From: an uncultured Selenomonadales bacterium | GTDB lineage: Bacteria; Bacillota; Negativicutes; Selenomonadales; Selenomonadaceae | Length of the DNA: 64,000 nucleotides | Direction: 5' to 3' | NCBI GenBank assembly: GCA_937901445.1 | Contig: CALDHY010000019.1 | Span: forward strand, 1-64,000 | Shown here: piece by piece, positions 60,089 through 64,000 of the stretch | Position numbering within the stretch: the stretch's first letter is position 1 | Layout of the letters: each line of letters starts with the position of its first letter | Notes under the pieces: model-generated | The model's database searches: none | The model's input: the letters and a program-made list of their open reading frames with translations, nothing else | Told to the model about the DNA's origin: nothing | Made by a program: the position numbers and the translations under genes

Positions 60089-60850
60089 CTATTTTTTATC
60101 ACGGCAAATAATTTTGGCAGGACAATTATAAAAAGCTACGTTGTCAATTTTAACATACTGTGGCAAATTAATTAATCGAAGTGAAGTGCAATCAGCAAAA
60201 GCTAAATAGGCAATGTAGGTTACAGAATCAGGGATACAAATTTCAGTTAAGCTATCGCAACCCAAAAAAGTATCCTCTTCAATTTCTTTTACACCATCGG
60301 GAATATTAACTTTTATCAATTTACGGCAAAAACTAAAACAATGTTCACCAATTCTTGTAACAGAATCAGGAATGTAAATTTCAGTTAGATTTTCACAACT
60401 CGAAAAAGCCCAATCGCCAATTTCTGTAACAGGTAAATTTTTAATAAGTGCAGGAATTGCTACTGCAGTATCTTTGTCTTTATATTTGTATTTGTCGATT
60501 CTGACTCTGTTTCCAATTATCGTGTACTCAAATTTTTTAGCATCAGTAGGTTTTACCGTTGGAATAAATTTTGGCTTGATAAAAATATTTCCAAGTTTGA
60601 ATTCAGCCGAAAACGAAATATTCAATACAAGATTTTCGCAATCTTCAAAGGCGTCCTCTGCAATAATTTTTACAGAATCCGGAATATCAATCGTTTTAAG
60701 TGCGCCGCAACCGAAAAAAGCCTTGTTGCCAATTTCAGTGACGGGCAAATTATCAATCGTTGCAGGAATTGTAACATTTTCAGCCGCGCCGGTATATTTA
60801 AAAATTTTTACGCCGTCCTTTATTCTGTCGTATTGAAAATCTTCATTCAT
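60089..60850 (-). CDS. BspA-type leucine-rich repeat protein
   Basis: A 253-residue protein made of leucine-rich repeats of the BspA/Treponema type. The recurring unit reads like ADWAFSSCENLTEIYIPDSV and repeats about five to six times, in two blocks split by a short unrelated stretch (about 85-120). No signal peptide is present, so it is probably cytoplasmic, although most relatives are surface proteins. GGAGTG precedes the ATG. Placed just before purB on the same strand, but probably unrelated in function. Confidence 0.85.
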   Translation of the reverse strand: MNEDFQYDRIKDGVKIFKYTGAAENVTIPATIDNLPVTEIGNKAFFGCGALKTIDIPDSVKIIAEDAFEDCENLVLNISFSAEFKLGNIFIKPKFIPTVKPTDAKKFEYTIIGNRVRIDKYKYKDKDTAVAIPALIKNLPVTEIGDWAFSSCENLTEIYIPDSVTRIGEHCFSFCRKLIKVNIPDGVKEIEEDTFLGCDSLTEICIPDSVTYIAYLAFADCTSLRLINLPQYVKIDNVAFYNCPAKIICRDKK

Positions 60851-60906
60851 AGAATCGCACTCCTTTATATTTTAATTCGGAAATTAAATAAAAAATCCTG
60901 CGCTAA

Positions 60907-60934
60907 TGTAATTTTAAAACAAATCTGATATAAT
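60907..60934 (+). promoter_or_regulatory. Candidate promoter of the MTHFR-like gene
   Basis: TATAAT at 60929-60934, 31 nt before the ATG, with TGTAAT at 60907-60912 as a weak -35 (16-nt spacer). Confidence 0.45.
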
Positions 60935-60964
60935 AGCGGCGTTCAAAGGAAAGGAGAAATTGTT

Positions 60965-61702
60965 ATGGGAAGAATAGCTGTAGAAATTGTTCCGCACAGT
61001 GAAGAAGGCGTCCTGCGCGACGTTGAAGTATTGAAAAAATATTCGCAGGTAGACTGCGTAAACATTCCGGACATAATGCGTTGCGAAATTCGCCCGTGGG
61101 AGGCGGCAAAAATTACACAGCCGCGCCTTGCAACAATCCCGCACGTCCGCGCAATGGATATAGATTTAACTAAGCCGTTGCCAATGAAAGAAACTTTTGA
61201 GAAATTTAATATTACTGAAGTTTTGGTAATTGCGGGCGACCCGCCGCAAGATATGCTCCGCACTGTTTACCCGACCGAATCAATCGACGTAATAAGAAAA
61301 TTTCGTGAGGAATTGCCGGGCGTCAAAGTTTACGCGGGAATTGACCAGTACCGCAGCGGTATTCGTGAGGAATTGTACAAAGTTGAAAGAAAAATGCAAG
61401 CGGGCGCGGCAGGGCTTTTTACTCAACCGTTTTTTGATATGCGCTTTTTGGAAATGTACGCAGATTTATTGGACGGAATTGACGTTTATTGGGGCGTTTC
61501 GCCGGTTTTAAGCGCGCGTTCAAAAGGTTACTGGGAGCGCAAAGATAAAGCCGTTTTCCCAAAAGATTTTCAGCCGACAATGAATTGGAATGTTGACTTT
61601 TCGCACAAAGTTATTGATTTTATTTCTAGTACGAACGGCGGCTTGTACTTTATGCCTATTACGATTGACATTGCAGATTTTCTGCCGCAGATTTTTAAAT
61701 AG
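60965..61702 (+). CDS. Methylenetetrahydrofolate reductase-like protein
   Basis: A 245-residue TIM-barrel protein of the MetF superfamily, shorter than E. coli MetF (296). The start VEIVPHSEEG, the flavin-site IPHVRAMD and EVLVIAGDPPQD, and TQPFFDMRF are family features. It may reduce 5,10-methylene-THF for methionine synthesis, or be one of the small homologues that work with partner subunits. AAAGGAAAGGAG precedes the ATG. No metH or other folate gene is adjacent. Its stop codon starts a GGGCTAA-type repeat. Confidence 0.85.
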   Translation: MGRIAVEIVPHSEEGVLRDVEVLKKYSQVDCVNIPDIMRCEIRPWEAAKITQPRLATIPHVRAMDIDLTKPLPMKETFEKFNITEVLVIAGDPPQDMLRTVYPTESIDVIRKFREELPGVKVYAGIDQYRSGIREELYKVERKMQAGAAGLFTQPFFDMRFLEMYADLLDGIDVYWGVSPVLSARSKGYWERKDKAVFPKDFQPTMNWNVDFSHKVIDFISSTNGGLYFMPITIDIADFLPQIFK

Positions 61703-61729
61703 GGGCTAAGGTTAAGGATTAGGGGAAAG
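61700..61729 (+). repeat. GGGCTAAGG heptamer-like tract at a stop codon
   Basis: Starts at the TAG stop of the preceding gene: GGGGCTAA, GGTTAAGG, ATTAGGGG. Leads directly into the 108-bp repeat copy B. Confidence 0.6.
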
Positions 61730-61731
61730 GT

Positions 61732-61840
61732 CGCCCAGCAACCGCGCAGACGCGCCGCTTATTGGAGCGTGCGAAAACGTAAAACGCGGACGTTTAGAAT
61801 AGTTTGAGCGTACGAAAACGCAAAGCGCATGTGCGGGCGA
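61732..61840 (+). repeat. 108-bp intergenic repeat, copy B
   Basis: Homologous to 15354-15461 in the same orientation, with one extra base near the left end. Two internal direct half-units start at 61765 and 61806 (GAGCGTGCGAAAACG and GAGCGTACGAAAACG, then AAACGC/AAGCGC), 41 nt apart with about three differences in 23. Followed by a CTTTCTTT/AAAGAAAG hairpin as in copy A. Located in the leader of lptA. Confidence 0.88.
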
Positions 61841-61937
61841 CGATTCTTTCTTTTGCCAGGCTTTTATTTCTTTTAAAGAAAGAAAAGCCGACTTGTCAAA
61901 ATAAAAAAAATAATTTCTAAAAAAGAGGTGACTTAAA

Positions 61938-62549
61938 ATGAAACTGCTGAAAATTTTACCCTTGATAATTTTGTTGATAGTGTTAGTGCCGTCAAAAAGT
62001 TTTGCGGATATGCCGGAAATTAAGGCGGGCGAAACTTACTTTGACATTTTCAAGGGCTACTACGTTTTGAAAGATAATGTCCATGTTGTCATAAACAATC
62101 ACGGACACAAGGCAACCATTAACGCCGATGAGGCAAAAGTCAACGTCTTAACTCAAAAATGCTGGGCTGAAGGCAAAGTAAATTTGACGCACGATAAAGA
62201 AACTTTCAGCTGCGACCGCGCCTATTTGCAGTGGAAAACCAAAACTGCTGAAGTTATAGGCAATGTTAATTTCAACAGCAAAAAAATTCTTAGCGTAACT
62301 TCAGATACAGCGGTTTTTAACTGGAGTGAAAAAATCGTTGACTTTTATAACAACGTTCAAATTAAACCGGAAAAAGATTTACAACTTGCTGACGGCTTGA
62401 AAGTCAAAAAAAATAAAATCTATTCGCACGTCCGCTACAACGTCATTGAAAATAAAATTCTTATGATTGAGGAACATTCTGAAACACCAACTATCGAAAT
62501 TCCCGATCCTGACGAAGATGCAGAAACTGCAGAAAAAGAGGCAAACTAA
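61938..62549 (+). CDS. lptA: LptA/OstA-like LPS transport protein
   Basis: Periplasmic bridge protein that carries lipopolysaccharide to the outer membrane. The 203 residues begin with a signal peptide (1-23, ending SFA). An OstA domain of repeated beta strands follows (INADEAKVNVLTQKCWAEGKVNLTH, SCDRAYLQWKTKTAEVIGNV). The tail is acidic (DPDEDAETAEKEA), unusual but plausible. GAGGTG precedes the ATG. No lptB, lptC or kdsC is adjacent, so it is separated from the usual cluster. It supports an LPS-bearing diderm cell. Confidence 0.85.
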   Translation: MKLLKILPLIILLIVLVPSKSFADMPEIKAGETYFDIFKGYYVLKDNVHVVINNHGHKATINADEAKVNVLTQKCWAEGKVNLTHDKETFSCDRAYLQWKTKTAEVIGNVNFNSKKILSVTSDTAVFNWSEKIVDFYNNVQIKPEKDLQLADGLKVKKNKIYSHVRYNVIENKILMIEEHSETPTIEIPDPDEDAETAEKEAN

Positions 62550-63836
62550 ATGGAAAATTACATTGGGGCGCAGGGCGTCCTTGATAAAAAGAAAAAATTT
62601 ATTATGCCGTGTTTAGGGCACTTTTATTTCAATCCGCCTGAATTTGTGCGCGGGCAAATGCAATATCTGTTTGACAGCGAAGGCAAAAAATATCTCGATA
62701 TGTACGCCGGTGTTTCTGTCATAAATTGCGGGCACTGCAACCCTTTCATTACTGAAAAAATCATCGCGCAGATTCAAAAACTTCAACACGTCTGCAATAT
62801 TTATCTTACCGAAAATTTTGTAAACCTTGCCGAAAAATTAGCTGAAATTACGCCCGGCAACTTACAAAAAAGTTTTTTCTGTTCAACAGGTACAGAGGCA
62901 AATGAAGGCTCGCTTTTATTGGCGTCGATTTATACAAAGAGTTCAGAATTTATTGCCCTTCAAAACGGCTTGCACGGGCGCACAAAATTAACAATGAGTT
63001 TAACGGGAATTGGAATGTGGCGCACGGACCCCAATCCTGTCGGCGGGATACATTTTGCGCCCAATCCTTATTGTTATCGCTGCCCGCTCGGCAAAAAATA
63101 TCCCGACTGCGATTTGGAATGCGCCAATAAAATTGAAACGATTATTCAAACTGCAACAAGCGGTAAACCCGCCGCGTTAATCGCCGAGCCTATTCAAGGC
63201 AACGCCGGAATTGTTGTACCGCCGAAAAATTATTTTAAGCGCGTCAAAGAAATTCTGAAAAAATACGGCGCGTTGTTGATTGATGACGAAGTACAAACGG
63301 GATTTGCGCGTACCGGTAAAATGTTTGCGATTGAAAACTTTGACGTTGTGCCGGATATTATGAGCGTGGCAAAGGCTCTTGGCAACGGGCAACCAATAAG
63401 CGCGTTTATTTCGACGGCTGAAATTGCTGATACTTATACACGTCCCGGCGCGTCAACTTTGGGCGGTAACCCTGTTTCTTCGACGGCGGGTCTTGCAGTC
63501 TTAGATTATATTGCTGAAAATAATTTGTTGGAAAATGCAAAACTGCGCGGCGAACAACTTAAAAGCGGGCTTGAAAATCTTCAAAAAAAATATCCGATAA
63601 TAGGCGACGTGCGCGGTATTGGTTTAATGATTGGCGCAGAATTTGTTCACGCCGATAAATCGCCCGCGCCTCAAGAATTGGATAAAGTTTTGGAAATTTT
63701 GAAAGACAACGGCTTTATCATTGGCAAAGGCGGCGTTGGTCGAAATGTTATGGCTTTTCAGCCGCCGCTTGTCATTACGAAAGAAAATGTTGACGACGTT
63801 TTAAACGCGCTGGATTTAGTTTTAAGCAAGGTTTAA
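62550..63836 (+). CDS. Class III PLP aminotransferase (AGXT2/GABA-type)
   Basis: A 428-residue fold-type I aminotransferase. Landmarks are STGTEANEG near 113, the FAPNPYCYRCPLGKKYPDC insert, DDEVQTGFARTGKMFA near 247 and the PLP Lys K275 in SVAKALGNGQPI. The cysteine-rich insert matches aspartate-aminotransferase-family members close to alanine-glyoxylate aminotransferase 2. Substrate candidates are omega-amino acids such as beta-alanine or ornithine. The start ATG follows directly after the lptA stop (TAAATGG), so they are probably co-transcribed. Confidence 0.9.
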   Translation: MENYIGAQGVLDKKKKFIMPCLGHFYFNPPEFVRGQMQYLFDSEGKKYLDMYAGVSVINCGHCNPFITEKIIAQIQKLQHVCNIYLTENFVNLAEKLAEITPGNLQKSFFCSTGTEANEGSLLLASIYTKSSEFIALQNGLHGRTKLTMSLTGIGMWRTDPNPVGGIHFAPNPYCYRCPLGKKYPDCDLECANKIETIIQTATSGKPAALIAEPIQGNAGIVVPPKNYFKRVKEILKKYGALLIDDEVQTGFARTGKMFAIENFDVVPDIMSVAKALGNGQPISAFISTAEIADTYTRPGASTLGGNPVSSTAGLAVLDYIAENNLLENAKLRGEQLKSGLENLQKKYPIIGDVRGIGLMIGAEFVHADKSPAPQELDKVLEILKDNGFIIGKGGVGRNVMAFQPPLVITKENVDDVLNALDLVLSKV

Positions 63837-63869
63837 TTTTTTAGGTATAAATTCCTCTAAAAGTATCTG

Positions 63870-63915
63870 AAGGCGGCTTACAGGCGATTCCGGACGCCTT
63901 AGAATCGATTTTTAG
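63870..63915 (+). terminator. Possible hairpin after the aminotransferase gene
   Basis: AAGGCG (63870-63875) pairs with CGCCTT (63895-63900), then AGAATCGATTTTTAG. The AGAATCGATTTT piece is shared with the hom/thrB spacer. The remaining 85 nt of the window hold no recognisable feature. Confidence 0.4.
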
Positions 63916-64000
63916 AAACGTCAACAAAATTTTAAATACATTACCAAAATAAAAATTCAGGAAAGGGGGCAAATTTAAGAAAATCTGTAGCAGATAAAAT

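Overview
The window reads as chromosome of an anaerobic, diderm Firmicute, most likely a Negativicute of the Selenomonadaceae type. Coding style and gene content resemble Firmicutes (RNase J, rpmG-secE-nusG-rplKAJL order, SPFH/TPM/zinc-ribbon membrane proteins of the YdjGHI kind). However, the cell must also have an outer membrane, because it carries LptA, a secretin, a periplasmic NrfHA nitrite reductase and the remains of an efflux cluster. FliH implies flagella. Base composition is AT-rich, and TTG start codons with good ribosome-binding sites are frequent. The taxonomic placement is an inference from gene content; no 16S gene is present.

Layout. 1-4.6 kb: end of fliH, queH, a structured intergenic element, mutS and a free-standing HNH endonuclease. 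4.7-8.4 kb: one strong promoter, three tRNAs, rpmG, secE, nusG, rplK, rplA, an L10 leader, rplJ and rplL, closed by a terminator; rpoBC do not follow. 8.4-15.2 kb (minus strand): ccmC-ccmE-ccmF-nrfH-nrfA for ammonia-forming nitrite respiration and its cytochrome c assembly, with rnj upstream. 15.3-22.0 kb: a membrane-anchored MutS homologue, a large hybrid histidine kinase, and a LemA/TPM pair. 22.1-26.1 kb: pyrF and pyrE, separated by an AT-rich nuclease-like ORF and a heavily decayed ABC-2 efflux cluster. 26.1-35.6 kb: recN, NUDIX hydrolase, M50 protease, pth, an OmpR-type two-component pair, a glycosyltransferase and an M48-TPR protease. 35.6-41.6 kb: phosphatase, LysR regulator and threonine biosynthesis (hom-thrB divergent from thrC). 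41.7-53.9 kb: secretin, siroheme dehydrogenase, a degenerate condensation domain fused to a cyclic-nucleotide-binding domain, a YdjI/YdjG/YdjH-like locus with an inserted SGNH-cytidylyltransferase fusion, a CocE-type hydrolase and an aldo/keto reductase lipoprotein. 54.0-56.9 kb: two tandem paralogues joining a PTS-EIIB-like domain to a catalytically degenerate ROK domain. 56.9-64 kb: HIT protein, KptA, small unknowns, GNAT, purB, BspA-type LRR protein, MTHFR-like protein, lptA and a class III aminotransferase.

The intergenic DNA holds several repeat classes. One is a ~108-bp element present twice (15354 and 61732) with an internal direct repeat. A second is octamer tracts (AGTGTGAT-like) and a third is heptamer tracts (TTAAGGG- or CTAACCA-like); most of these begin at or contain the stop codon of the gene before them. 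A fourth is a pair of ~110-bp spacers sharing blocks at ccmE/ccmC and hom/thrB. The best candidates for undescribed biology are the EIIB-ROK pair, the condensation-CNB fusion beside a tetrapyrrole gene, the YdjGHI-like locus with its poly-C tract, and the stop-codon-associated repeat families.
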